This document shows, one piece after another, positions 52,087 to 63,920 of a stretch of DNA of 64,000 nucleotides. The first letter of the stretch is position 1, and every line of letters begins with the position of its first letter. The stretch covers positions 25,007,493 through 25,071,492 of the forward strand of contig OY821793.1 in NCBI GenBank assembly GCA_963682175.1. Direction: 5' to 3'. The notes beneath the pieces are model-generated. The model saw nothing but the letters and a program-made list of their open reading frames with translations, did no database searches and had not been told where the DNA came from. The position numbers were made by a program, and so were the translations under genes. The DNA is from Triglochin maritima (lineage: Eukaryota; Streptophyta; Magnoliopsida; Alismatales; Juncaginaceae).

Positions 52087-52760
52087 TATTTCTTATATCC
52101 TAACCAAATTCGATTGCGAAACTCCAATGGAGTAAAACCAATTAAGTCCCGAAGGTGGAATATCCAGATCATTACAGACACTAAGATCCCGTTTGGATAA
52201 CTAAAGTACAAGGGCATGTTTGGCAGATCAAAAGGTTTAAACCTTTGATTCAAATGATTTAGTATTCAATTTGGTTTCCATTTCAAAATCACATATTTGT
52301 GAAAAAGAGGTTTTCCTTCTCTCTTTTTGAAAACTGTATTATATTCGAAAAATGAATCATAAGTTTCACGAGAAACTGAGACGAAGAAGATACCCAACAT
52401 GAATGAATGAGAAAAAAGAGAGGTTTTACCTTTCCAGTAAAAATTAAGATTCCTAATCCACTATCTGGGGCTATCTAAACAGTAAACATCCATATTATCT
52501 GAAAAAACACGTATTGCTTAAAAAACGTGTTATTCTCAGGTCTCAACCAAACCAAACGCTGAATTGCAATCAAAATGTACACCTTTGATTGGTGTGGTGA
52601 ATTTCAACGTCATCAGATGATGTATTTTGGAACTTTTAATTTATACAAAATGTCATCCAATTACATAGAATTAAATCTTACATAATAATCCAATTACGGC
52701 AAACTAAAAACAAAACACGGTGGGATTATGATATAAATTATAATAATATCCGTATAAATT
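52087..52760. other. AT-rich intergenic DNA
   Basis: GCATGTTTGGCAGATC near 52215 and CAACCAAACCAAACGC near 52545 look like the ends of a further MITE, but no target duplication supports this. No gene recognised. Confidence 0.35.
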
Positions 52761-52764
52761 GACA

Positions 52765-53560
52765 GAACCATAACATAAAATGGACACGTCTATAACTTAA
52801 AATGAATAGAGTCATAACATAAAATGGACAGACACACAACTTAAAATAGACAGACTCAGCTTAAAATGTGCAGTCACACAATTTAAAATACACAGACCCT
52901 CAACTTAAAATCAATAGATCCATAACTTAAAATGAACACGTCTATAACTTAAAATGTACAGACACATAACTTAAAATGTGCAGTCACACAAGTTAAAATG
53001 GATAGTCACACAACTTAAAATGAACAGACCCATAACTTAAAATCGATAGATCCATAACTTAAAATGAACACGTCTATAACTTAAAATGTAAAGACACATA
53101 ACTTAAAATGTGCAGTCACACAAGTTAAAATGGACAGTCACACAAGTTAAAATGAACAGACCCATAACTTAAAATGAACAGACCCATAACTTAAAATCGA
53201 TAGATCCATAACTTAAAATGAACACGTCTATAACTTAAAATGTAAAGACACATAACTTAAAATGTGCAGTCACACAAGTTAAAATGGACAGTCACACAAG
53301 TTAAAATGAAGAGACCCATAACTTAAAATGAACAGACCCATAACTTAAAATCGATAGATCCATAACTTAAAATGAATACGTCTATAACTTAAAATGTAAA
53401 GACACATAACTTAAAATGTGCAGTCACACAAGTTAAAATGAACATACCCATAACTTAAAATGAACAGACCCATAACTTAAAATCGATAGATCCATAACTT
53501 AAAATGAACACGTCTATAACTTAAAATGTACAGACACATAACTTAGAAAAGACACACTCA
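52765..53560. repeat. 22-bp minisatellite, forward arm
   Basis: About 36 tandem copies of a unit like AACTTAAAATGGACAGACAC with small changes. Higher-order blocks of several units also repeat, for example the block containing AAAATCGATAGATCCATAAC. Confidence 0.93.
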
Positions 53561-54025
53561 TAACTCCAACTTAGTCGATCCAGACTCGGACTAACTCGAT
53601 TCAGCCTCGGACAAACTCGATCCACACTCAAACTAACTCGATTCAGCCTCGAAATAACTCGATCAACACTCAGACTAACTCGATCCAGCCTCAAACTAAC
53701 TTGATCCACACTCGGACTAACTCGATCCAGACTCGGACTAACTCGATACAACCTCGGACTATCTCGATCAGCACTCAGACTAACTTGATCCACACTCCCA
53801 CTAACTCGATCCAGACTCGGACTAACTCGATCCAGCCTCAGACTAACTCGATCAACACTCGGACTAACTCGATCCGCACTCCAACTAACTCAATCCAGCC
53901 TCAGATTAACTCCTTCAAAACTTCAACTAACTCGATCTAGACTCCAACTAACTCGATCCACACTCTGACAAACTCGATCCACACTCGGACAAACTCGATC
54001 CACACTTCAACTAACTCGATCCAGA
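53561..54025. repeat. 21-bp minisatellite, first block
   Basis: Tandem units of the form ACTAACTCGATCCACACTCGG. The 21-bp period keeps frames open on both strands and produces apparent heptad proteins; no gene is called. Confidence 0.93.
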
Positions 54026-54303
54026 GACGTGCCCATTTTAAGTTGTGGGTCTGTCCATTTTAAGTTGTAAGTCTATACATTTTAAGGTGTGTCTGTCCAT
54101 TTTAAGTTGTGTGTGTCCATTTTTACTTGTGTGACTGCACATTTTAACTTGTGTGTCTGTCCATTTTAAGTTATGGATATGTTCTTTTTAAGTTGTGGGT
54201 CTATCCATTTTAAGTTGTAGGTCTGTCCATTTTAAGTTGTGGGTCTGTTCATTTTAGGTTGTGAGTCTATCCATTTTAAGTTGTGGGTCTGCCCATTTTA
54301 ACT
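54026..54303. repeat. 22-bp minisatellite, inverted arm
   Basis: About 12 units like TTTTAAGTTGTGGGTCTGTC, the reverse complement of the unit at 52765-53560. Together the two arms form an inverted repeat around the 21-bp block. Confidence 0.93.
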
Positions 54304-54840
54304 TGTTCAACTCTCGAACTAACTCGATCCAGATCCGAACTAACTTGTTCAACACTTCAACTAACTCGATCCAGACTACAACTAACTAGTTCCAGAATCC
54401 AATTAACTCTTTGAACACTTGAACTAACTCGATCCACACCCGAACTAACTCTTTGAACACTTGAACTAACTCGATCCAAACTACAACTAACTCGTTCCAG
54501 ACTCCAACTAACTCCTTAAAAATGACCATAACTAACTCGTTTAACACTCCAACTAATTTGATCTCGATTTCAACTAAGTCGATCCAGACTCCAACTAACT
54601 CCCTCAACCCTCTAACTAAGTTGATCCATACTATAACTAACTCGTTGAATACTCCATCTAAGTCGTTCAAGACTCGAACTAACTTGTTCCAGAATCCAAC
54701 TATCTCGTTCCAAAATACAACTAAGTCGATTCAGACTCTAACTAACTCCTTCAACATTCCAACGAACTCGTTCCAAACTCCAACTAACTTGTTCCAGACC
54801 CCAATAAGTTGATCCATACTCGAAGTAACTCGTTACAAAA
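54304..54840. repeat. 21-bp minisatellite, second block
   Basis: More diverged units of the family at 53561 (AACTAACTCGATCCA with variable spacers), resuming directly after the inverted arm. Confidence 0.9.
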
Positions 54841-54927
54841 CCAAAACCCCCAAAAAACTAAATCCACTCCAACCCGACAAGAAACCTATAAATAATCAAA
54901 ATTTTCAATCTCATATCCACTCATACA

Positions 54928-55191
54928 ATGAAGGGAGGGGGTAGAGTGGGCTCGGAGAGTGTAGAGAAAAGCGGAGGTGTCCCCGACGAAGTAGGAGACA
55001 AGGAAGGCGAGGCGAGGGAGGGGGGAGGAGAGGGTGGGGATGGGTTGGAGCTTGGACTAGACGAATGTCGGGGTGGGGTGGAAGGGCTGGAGGAGGAGAA
55101 GAAGAAGGGAGAGGATGATGGTGAGGAAAATAGGGAGAAGTTAAAGAGGTTGCATGCTAAGATGTTGGGAATGGAGGTGGAGGTGAGATAG
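54928..55191 (+). other. Gly/Glu-rich open frame, coding status uncertain
   Basis: An 87-codon frame starting with ATG 40-50 bp after a TATA-like CCTATAAATAATC and ending in TAG. The product would be rich in Gly, Glu, Asp and Lys (start MKGGGRVGSESV, end KMLGMEVEVR) with no recognisable domain. The purine-rich strand alone could explain the open frame. It sits at the edge of the minisatellite block, as does a similar G-rich stretch at 61290-61550 inside another repeat-bearing element. It could be a captured gene fragment. Confidence 0.25.
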
Positions 55192-55928
55192 TTTTAGTTT
55201 CGAAAGGTTGCAAGGGGTAAAATAGAAAAGAAAACTTAATTTAATGTTAGACATGGTATTAGTAAATAAGGGTGAGTTTGGATGCAACCCTCAATCGTCA
55301 GTTTCTTATGTGAAGCTAGCTTTTGAGAATGTGGATCAATGAGCAGTTTTTTCTTGAAGGTTGATATTTGTTTTGGACAGACAGAATGTTTCTGGTAGTG
55401 GATGATGTCTTGTCAAAAGAAATTCCTAAATTGACTCCAGACTTTGATTAAATAAAAATTCATTTTAAATGTTTTTTCCAATTTTTTTGTATGATTATAT
55501 GTTTTTCATTTTTAATATTTTAAAAAAACAATTTTTTTAAGACAATGTTGATCTCCAAACGACGTGACGATGGATAAATTGGTCCAAACAAAATCACAAT
55601 TTCGAAGGAACTGAGAAACTCCCCCACCCCAATTTCTCCATTCCATTATAATTCCTGCATTGTTTTTCGTGTTGGACTTGAGATTCTAAGGAGCTCCAAT
55701 CGCGTTTGGATGTGCAGCCAATATTGTAGCAGTGCTAGCTTCTTATGAGAGTTGATTTTGGAGATCCAAACATGGTGTAACTTAAACATAAAATTGATAT
55801 TTCAACCCCTTTATAATTAAAGTGGATAATGTTTTATGAACTGCATTTAATTTCCACTTATTTTTACGACCAACCAACCATAACCGGACTCACCCACCAA
55901 AACCATAACCGATCTTCTCCTAAAATCC
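55192..55928. other. Dolichol kinase upstream region
   Basis: AT-rich; should include the promoter and leader of the dolichol kinase gene. The segments GAGTTTGGATGCAACCC and GCGTTTGGATGTGCAGCC suggest small MITE remnants but could not be bounded. Confidence 0.4.
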
Positions 55929-56015
55929 ATGGCGGCGATGGAGATCTGCAACGGCGAGAGGGTCGTGGTGTTCCTCTTCGTCGTCCGGATCCTCTTCTCC
56001 GTCCCCGTCTCCCTC

Positions 56016-56087
56016 GCCGCCGAGGCAGTCGCGCTCTGCCTCCTCGCCCTCGCCGCCGAGGCAGTCGCGCTCTGCCTCCTCGCCCTC
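56016..56087 (+). repeat. Perfect 36-bp tandem duplication in dolichol kinase exon 1
   Basis: The 36-bp unit encoding AAEAVALCLLAL occurs twice back to back without change, lengthening the first predicted membrane segment by 12 residues in frame. Confidence 0.92.
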
Positions 56088-56299
56088 GCCGCCCTACTCG
56101 CCGACGTCGCCGCTGAAAGGGGTCCCGACGCTTCAGCGCCAGGTACGGCGGCGTCTACTGCCTTGGTTAGTTGGTTTTGATTCCGACGTGGATCGGGGAT
56201 TGTTTTGAGGATTTTTTCGGTGGAATTTCTGGAGGTTGTTGAAAGGCAATGGATTTCGTGTGCGAACTGAACTTCGAGACGATTAGGTCTTTTATTAAA

Positions 56300-57190
56300 A
56301 AAAAATTGTAGTGAATTTGGTTTCTAATGACGTTTTCGGTGTACTTTCGAGCGATGGAAACACGATGGATTGGCAATTCGAACCGGAGTTTCAACACAAA
56401 CAGAAACAGTGCAAGACAAGGAAAATGACCTTAACCCGTTTCGGGGTTGTTAAAGTTGGTTTGAGGGATTTGGTCGTGGAACCGAGATTTGTGATTAATT
56501 TGGTCGTGTTTCCGTTAGAATTTCGAGTGACGATAACATAGCAAATTTCTTGTTCGAACCAAAGTTCCAACAGCAACAGTACAAGGCAAGCCAAAAACAC
56601 TAAACCAGATTGGATTCTAAATAATAGGAATGTCGGCCGCAGAACGCAAATTCATTGCGGGCTTTTTTGTTGTGACTTTATTTTCTAAGGACGTTCTTGT
56701 TGGAATTTTGAGTGACCAAAATATAGAGAATGTCCTATACTAACCAAATTCAGCACAAACAGTAAAAGACAAGCAAAATAATGTCATTGGAATCAGGGTT
56801 GTTATGGTCAGTTCAAAGGCTTTGTGGTGGGATGGGGGATTCATTGTGTTTTTCACTTTTTTGCCTTGAGATTTTTAAGGGTGTTTCTGTTAGAAGTTTG
56901 AGCCACAAAAATTTCCTATGTGAACCAAAATTCTTACAAGATCGGTGCAAGACAAGTTAAAAACTCCGAAACTGAATCAAATTGGAATGTCATTAGGATT
57001 GGGGGTGTTGTTGGTTAGGGGGGATGTGGTCGCAGATCAGGGATTTATAGTGGATTCTTGTTATGAGTTTAGTATCTAACGACGTTGCTGTTGGAATCTC
57101 GAATGAAGAAAACACAATGGATTTTCTACACAAGTCCAAATTCCAAAATAAACAGTACACAACAAGCAAACACTCTGAAATAAAATCAAA
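56300..57190. repeat. Degenerate ~190-bp tandem array in dolichol kinase intron 1
   Basis: About four to five diverged units share ACGTTNNNGTTGGAATTT, GAGTGACNAAAA and CAGTNCAAGACAAGC-like segments in the same order. Copies start near 56320, 56500, 56690, 56880 and 57070. Confidence 0.7.
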
Positions 57191-60100
57191 TGTTGGTTTG
57201 GTTTAAAAAAGTCAAATAATTAGAGTTTCTAAAGCTGCTTGATCCTAATTTAGTATCACATTATGTGTTTAATTAGTATCATATTATGTGTTCAATGGTG
57301 ATTGGGATGAGTTTTGTTGTTTTCCCATTCTGACAATCAGTAGAAAGGTCTTATTCCCTCACATGATTGAAGAATGAGAGAAGTGCGCATGTAAGTAGAG
57401 AATAATAACAACCTAAAGCAGGAAGCTTTAAATATCACTGTCGGCTAGCATGTGAAATTCAATATGGACACCAAGAAGTTTATTTTGTTCTTGGTGGTGT
57501 ACAAAAAAATTGATCTTATTAATCCATAGATCTGGAATGCTCCTGCCAACTTGATAAGTCTCTACCATGTCTACAGGAAAATATTAATTTAAGGATGATG
57601 TCTATCAACCATATCAATCTTATTGGAGAAGTTGGAAGCAGATCTGCCCTAGGACCTCCTACTAACAAGTTTCTGGTTTTGAGTTAGATGTTCTCCTGGG
57701 GAATTTACATGTCCCTTAATGCCCCAATTTTGTCGTGACTGTCTGTTTCTCCTTAGACGAGGAGCTTCATCCGGAATACTACTTGGGTCAGTTACAATGC
57801 CTGCTGTCTTGCTCTCACGATTAATACAACATTCAAGATCACTCTCAGCAGTTGATTTCAGAAGACAAGGTAACTTTTTTTGAGTCTCGTTGGTCATTGT
57901 GGCTATAAACATCATGTTGAACTTGAAAATTTGCTGTTGCCTTTTGTATCAATTAGTACCATTACTACCATGCATGATTGCATTTCTGAACTCATTATTT
58001 AGATTTCATAGTTGGTGCACATAACCTTTGTCTTTCACTTGTTCAAACAAAAGTACAAAACACTCGTGTAACTAACAACTTACAATCATTATTCCAAGGC
58101 CCACAGAGCCTATATTACTTGGAACATCTACATATTCGTAGCTGTTGAAACCATATCACCTCTTTAGTGTTGCCATTAGCTGACAAAGTAGTGTTCAGAA
58201 GCTGTTTTGCACAAGGAACCCATCTTGATATTTTCATAAATTACTGAAGCAGCTGCAAATTATTTGCTATTTGCTTCTCTTTTTTAGGTTTATCTGTTGC
58301 TAAACTCAAAAAAGAAATCCGGCTTCCCCTAGTACTCCTGCATTATTTTATTTTATTTTGCTTCATTTTTAAATTATGAATTACATCCCTGACACTTAAC
58401 TTTCTCCTTTAGCAGAATTGTCATACATGGAAATGCAATACTGGACAATCTCTGTCAGCTCCCTTTGTGTTCTTATATCTGTTTATTTCATATTGCAGCA
58501 TTCAATTATCAGTGACGATCATAATTTTCTCTCCCTTGCCACCATTCAAAATCATAAGCTTGGCATGCTTTACCTACTTTTCTACGTTGGCAACTGTTAT
58601 TCATCTTTTGCAGCAGAGTGCACCATGTGTGAGTTCCCAGCCTTTAGTTTTGGCACTATTCAGAATTTTCTGTTTCCTGTTTGTTGTTATGTGCCACATG
58701 CCACAGAAAATGCCAATGAGACAAATTTTATGTGTAAGCAAATTCGTGATCCGTTTTTAATTTATTTTCAGGCTTGCTTCCAATCAAAAAAATCTCTTGG
58801 TTTATCTTGCATGGCTTGGCATGTGTCGGGCTTATTCACCACCTTCTCCATATTTTCCCTTATTGTGCTTCAATTGGTATGGATCTGCCCCCATGCAGTT
58901 TTATCTTGAACACCTCATTTCGCTGATGGTATTTTTCATCCTATTTGCTAAGATCTGTATATTTTCTGTCCAGGTGAGGCTCTCTTGGTTTCCAGCAGCC
59001 TTGTTCTTTATTTTGGTGATATGCTGGCATGTACTCTTTTGAAGGTCTGTGCATTCTGTTCCTATGAAACTTCTATTCTCATACAGTCAGGTGATAGAAA
59101 AGCCTTTTTATACAGTACTTTTATTCTACAGATAAATTCCTTCTTATTGTCATCAGAACCGGGCTATTTCCATAGTGAAAGGAGTGAAATAAGCACTATC
59201 ATACAGGTAGCTTCATAGAAATGATTTTTTTTAAATCACTGGTTATTCAGAAGTTAACTTAGCAAGTTTCTCTTTACAGGGCATTGTTATGGGACTTCTC
59301 ATTTTCCCTTTGTGTTACAAGTTCATGCTTAAACTTGAGGATCGATTCACAAGTTTTAGAGAGCCTGGTTCACATGCATCTGAAAGAAGCACACACACAC
59401 CAGTAGGAAAATCTATTACATTTTATGCTTTTATGGCTATTATGTTGACTATAATCGCCCCATCCTGGATGCAGTTCGTTAAGGATTTTCAAATGCATCC
59501 TTTATTATGGTAAGCCATTTTAAATAAAAGTACTTGTGCTTTATCATACTTTATATTCAATATCTACTGACTGAACACGTTGGAAATTAATATCTTGCAG
59601 GGTATTTAATTTTGTTTTCTCTGAGCCTTCTAAGAGGCTACTGTTGTGCATCTATTGGATTTTTATTATTTCTGCATCTGTATACCGATTCTACAATATC
59701 TCAAAACACAGCAAGATTGAAAGGATCCTTCTCCGGAAGTACTACCATCTAGTTGCAGTTTTAATTTTTTCACCAGCTGTTCTATTTCAGGTACTTTGTC
59801 AACGAATTGTTATTTCTTATATATATTTACATGGTATATCATACTGAATATGCATTTTTTAATATCTTAGCATGTATCCTTTGCAGCCAAAATTTCTAGA
59901 TCTTGCATTTGGTGCAGCTTTTGCCGCTTTCTTGGTCTTGGAAATGATTCGAGTAAGACAATTCTTCCTTCTAGCAAGTACGTTTAAAAAGTAATTGTTG
60001 GAGTGGTACAGTAAACAATTTATAACTTGTACTTCGTTTTATAATATTGCAGTCTTTGTTTGATGTAAGGGTAGGTTACATTATTGTATTTAGTCATAAG

Positions 60101-61069
60101 AGGATAATAGGATTTTTCCAATTTTCACTTGATATTGGAGCATCTATCGACCCTTTTGATTCTAATCAGACCTCTAAGGTGTCCAACTGTCCATATATTC
60201 AAAAGTTGGTAACTTTTGCGATCACAATTCGTTTTGAAAGGAAATTATAAGGCAGACTACGAAACCAAGGATAACGCTTATTTCTTGTTCTTCCTACAAT
60301 TCCTTGTATCCTGTTGCATTTTTGTTTTGTTTTGAGCTCCTTACTGTTATCCCTTGTATGTTCTTTGTGATCTTTGATTCTCAAACAGTAGATTCTCTCT
60401 AGATATGGAAAATCTGGCCTCTTGGTTTGCTTGTCGATCAATTCATGAATGCTTTCACCGATCATCGCGACTCTGATATACTCATCGTCAGGTATTTAAT
60501 TATCCCTTTTCTTGTCATGCTAGGTTTACATTTGCACGTTATTACATCTTACTGATGTAATGTGCCTTTCTCTGCAGCCATTTCTCTCTTTTACTTGGAT
60601 GTGCACTTCCCAAGTGGATGTCATCTACATTCAATGATTGACCACTTGCTGCTTTTGCTGGAATCTTAAGCCTTGGAATAGGGGATACCATGGTAATATT
60701 CTATCCATCCCAAGGTTAAATCCTTGTTCATGTAAGTGAGCTTAATGAAGTACTGGACAAAACAATGTTGGAGGTCTACTGAACACTGTTCAATGTTTTC
60801 ACTGGCAGAATTGCAAGTGAACCAGTCAATTTGCTCTTTCATAGTTTTGAAGAAATGCCTTAAAGCTCTAGCACATTTTACTAAATCGCTTAGTTTATGT
60901 TTTTATTGCTCATGACTGCTGATTGTTTGCCTCCAGGCCTCTGTTGTCGGCCACAAGTATGGTGTTCTGAGATGGAGCAAATCCGACAGTAAGTTTTCCC
61001 CTTTTTATGCCTAGGCAGCCTAACAGTTGCGTATCAATAAAGAAAAATGATTAATAGACGCGGTGTGTC

Positions 61070-62172
61070 CCATTTGACGTGATCAAACCAGTCAGCAAAA
61101 ATCACATATTTTTTATTATCAAAGATTAATTAAATCACATATTATTTATTTATTTTGTGTCACATCACGCGCACGTCAAACTATGCGACATTTAGTTTTC
61201 ACTATATATATCTTCTCAAAATCTTCTATTATTCCCCAAAACTTTTCATTCTTCATCATTTTCTCCCGACACAAAGACCGGCTGCGACTTTTGACAAGGT
61301 TGAGGTCGGGATCCACCTCGTTGGTGTTGTCGACGGAGAGGTCGAGGACGGGGTGAAAGGCGAGATCAGTGAGAGGGATGCCGATGGAGACGATGTGGGA
61401 GTGGGTATTGAGGGAGGTGGTGATGTTGGTCGGCGAAGAGGAGGAAGTGGTCGACGGTTGAGCTCGTCCCAAGGCCGAGGAATGATCATCCCTTTTAAAT
61501 GTTCATCATTTGGAAAGGAGGGGAGGAGGAGGTGGAGGGGAGGACAACCTAGATGATAAAAATGACAAACTCATATATTAAAATGGGCAAACTTATAGCT
61601 TAAAAAGGACAAACACATAAGTTAAAAAGAACAAACGCAGATGATAAAAAAGATAAACACATATATTTAAAAGGACGAACTCAAATATTAAAGAAGCAAA
61701 CACATAAGTTAAAAAGGACAAATGACCCGTATGATAAAAAAGACAAACACAGATGATAAAAAAAAGAACACATATATTAAGAAGGACAAACACAGATAAT
61801 AAAAAAGTCACAAGGATAAACTCAAATATTAAAAGGAGCAAATACATAAGTTAAAAATGACAAATGTAGATGATAAAAAAGACAAACTCATATGTTAAAA
61901 AGGACAAACTCATATACGTTTAAAAGGATGTTGTAAGGTTTCTTCGTTTTACATGAACTCTTCATTTTAAATTTTTATTCGAAAGTTGTATGTAGAAATC
62001 AAAAGTTACGTTGAGAAAGTAAATGTTGCATGGGGAAATCAAATATTACATTTGGAAAGTAACGTTGCATTGAGAAACTAAAGTTACATGTGAAATTAAT
62101 TAAATAAATATGTTATTTAATTAATTTTAAAAAGTAAAATATATTTGACTTTTGCTGACTAGACCACGTCAA
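61070..62172. mobile_element. TIR element in dolichol kinase intron 12, possible Pack-MULE
   Basis: The left end ATTTGACGTGATCAAACCAG and right end (complement) CTTGACGTGGTCTAGTCAGC, both continuing into CAGCAAAA(A/G)TCA, form an imperfect TIR of about 40 bp. The 7-bp repeat GTGTGTC flanks both sides (61063-61069, 62173-62179). Inside are a TATA-like CACTATATATATC, a GC-rich stretch (61270-61550) open on both strands, and a 22-bp minisatellite. GC-rich, gene-like content in a TIR element of this size fits a Pack-MULE, but the captured gene is not recognised. Confidence 0.55.
61555..61925. repeat. Minisatellite related to the 52.8-kb 22-bp array
   Basis: Diverged units such as GGACAAACACATAAGTTAAAAA repeat about 16 times. 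The layout (ACAAAC-ACATA-GTTAAAA) parallels ACAGAC-ACATAA-CTTAAAA at 52765-53560. Confidence 0.8.
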
Positions 62173-62696
62173 GTGTGTCTAGGACTGGGCGTCCAACGAC
62201 TGTCAATAAATATGTTTGCATTTCCTGAACATCTACTTCGTAACATTTCCGTTTGGCAGAAAAAACGATTGAAGGCACAGCAGCTGGCATAACATCTGTC
62301 ATGGTTGCCTGCTCAATTCTCCTTCCCTTACTGGCATCCACCGGATACATATACTCACAGGTCCCTCTCATCTTGACATCCGATTTTGTTAATTTATCGT
62401 ATAAACTTATTTAAGTGTCCAACAGAATACTGGTTGCTCACCCAAATCATTTCTTTGAATCTGCCTTTAAATTAATATCACATTTTAGAGGGCTTTCATT
62501 TTGTTTGTTATTGATGCATACATATTTCTTTCACGATAATAATCAATCCTCATTCTGAACCCGGGCTAATAAACTTTTGCAGCACTGGTTATCGCTGCTA
62601 TTAGCAGTCACCATTAGCGGTCTACTGGAGGCATACACTGCTCAGCTCGACAATGCCTTTATTCCCCTTGTATTTTACAGCCTTCTTTGCTTGTAA

Positions 62697-63312
62697 AAGC
62701 AAGTTTAAGGTTCTAATCTACCACGTGCGCAAGCAGTTTTTCCTGTAATATATGAGTTATACTACGTTTAGCTTTATGTGCCTTCTCAAGCAATTCTATA
62801 GGTGTATATAGCTTAGAGGCACAGCATCCTATAATTTCTGTACATAAGTCGACGTGTAAAATAGATGATTTGATGCATCACCAACAGAGAGTACGCTGCG
62901 TGCTCTGTCTCCTATTGATGTATGACTCTAGGGTTGTATTTGTTATGTTACATCGTCAAATTAAAATGGGTGAAGAACATGTGACTTTGTAAACTGTGAT
63001 TGATATCCAAAGTAAAACGAACCAATACGGTCTGAAAACATGCTAGGCGGATCCAAACGCTTGAGGTGATCGTGAATGCAAATAAATGTTTGAGGCTCAT
63101 CGCATGACACCACATACACAAAATAAAATAAAATCATACGATGGAATCATCTCGAGTTGTAATTTTGTTAAACTTGGAGCTGCTGGTGTGCGCCTAGCAG
63201 CAGACCAAGTATACCTTTGGGCGAAATAATAATACAAACTACAAATGGACGCGACAACTACAAGGTAAGGATTCATCTTCAGTCTGTAAGAACATCCCTG
63301 TACACCACAAAA
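62697..63312. other. Convergent 3' regions of the dolichol kinase and Rab genes
   Basis: The two genes face each other tail-to-tail; their 3' UTRs should share this interval. No other gene seen. Confidence 0.5.
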
Positions 63313-63920
63313 TCACGTCGACGGTTGTGCCTGAGTCAGCCTTTTGGCGATCTCCTGTGGTAATATAAGGATTTTGTTTAGAACAGAATCATGTTGATCC
63401 TCACGCCAACACAAAACAAGCTGAGAAATAGGATAAATGCACGGTAGCCAGTGGAAGATGTTACGGTGTTCACGTAAGTCATTATCGGGTAGAGACGAGG
63501 CTTCATTTTAAAATGTAAGTTCTTAATGTTTCAACACATTTATATCCAAAAAAATGGTTTGAACTCAATGCATGTTATTTATGGAACATTGGTTCCAGAG
63601 GGACATACCTCAAACAGTTGATTGATATTATCTGCTGTCTTCGCTGAGGTTTCAATATAAAACATCCTGTTCTTCTCCGCGTATTCAACAGCATCCTTTC
63701 CGGATTAGGAAGAACATGATAGTTAGACCTAATGCTAATTTCAAATGATACAAAAGGCCACAAACACATGCAGTCCCTGTTGACAATATTATATGGGTAT
63801 ATGAGAGGTGATTTTCAAAGGTTGTCATACCTCAACAGATACAGCACGTTTTTCTAGCAGATCAGCTTTGTTACCGACCAAGGCCAAAATGATTTCTGGG
63901 CTTCCATGTTTTTGTAATTC
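63313..63920 (-). CDS. RABF1: Rab5-like GTPase, ARA6/RABF1 type (3' part only)
   Basis: Three minus-strand exons remain in the window: 63920-63831 ([20 protein letters not shown]...), 63695-63609 ([20 protein letters not shown]...) and 63354-63313 ([13 protein letters not shown], stop). All are in phase 0 with GT-AG borders. The NKxD (GNKAD) and SAK (ETSAKT) motifs for guanine binding are present; the P-loop and switch regions lie upstream, beyond position 64000. The segment [10 protein letters not shown] and the absence of C-terminal cysteines point to the plant-specific ARA6 (RABF1) class, which is anchored by N-terminal acylation instead of prenylation and acts on multivesicular endosomes and their fusion with the plasma membrane. 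The N-terminus is not in the window, so acylation cannot be checked. Confidence 0.88.

Larger units (their letters stand above)
55929..62696 (+). pseudogene. EVN: Dolichol kinase, EVAN-like, with one in-frame stop codon
   Basis: Fourteen plus-strand exons: 55929-56142, 57762-57869, 58416-58628, 58772-58876, 58974-59044, 59132-59206, 59280-59509, 59601-59790, 59887-59952, 60403-60491, 60578-60692, 60937-60988, 62260-62360, 62583-62696. All are GT-AG and phases close to 580 sense codons plus stop, the family length. It is a multispanning ER membrane protein that uses CTP to phosphorylate dolichol, the lipid carrier for N-glycosylation. The motifs GEALLVSSSLVLYFGDM, FMNAFTDHRDSDILIVSHFS, the CTP-binding region (LGIGDTMA, KKTIEGTAAGI) and the C-terminus LEAYTAQLDNAFIPLVF identify it. 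Codon 475 (60639-60641) is TGA between FND and PLAAFAG, where plant homologues have Arg; a CGA-to-TGA transition would explain it. The stop would remove the CTP site. All other exons look intact, so the change is recent, an allele, or a sequencing error. The exon 1/2 junction is inferred. Confidence 0.9.

Noticed and set aside
53521..54812. Heptad-like open frames on both strands
   Set aside because: The 21-bp tandem repeat keeps frames open on both strands and gives repeated 7-residue units; no start context or domain supports a gene.
58467..58760. Alternative hydrophobic frame over dolichol kinase exon 3
   Set aside because: It does not join in phase to exons 2 and 4; the chosen frame does, with GT-AG borders.
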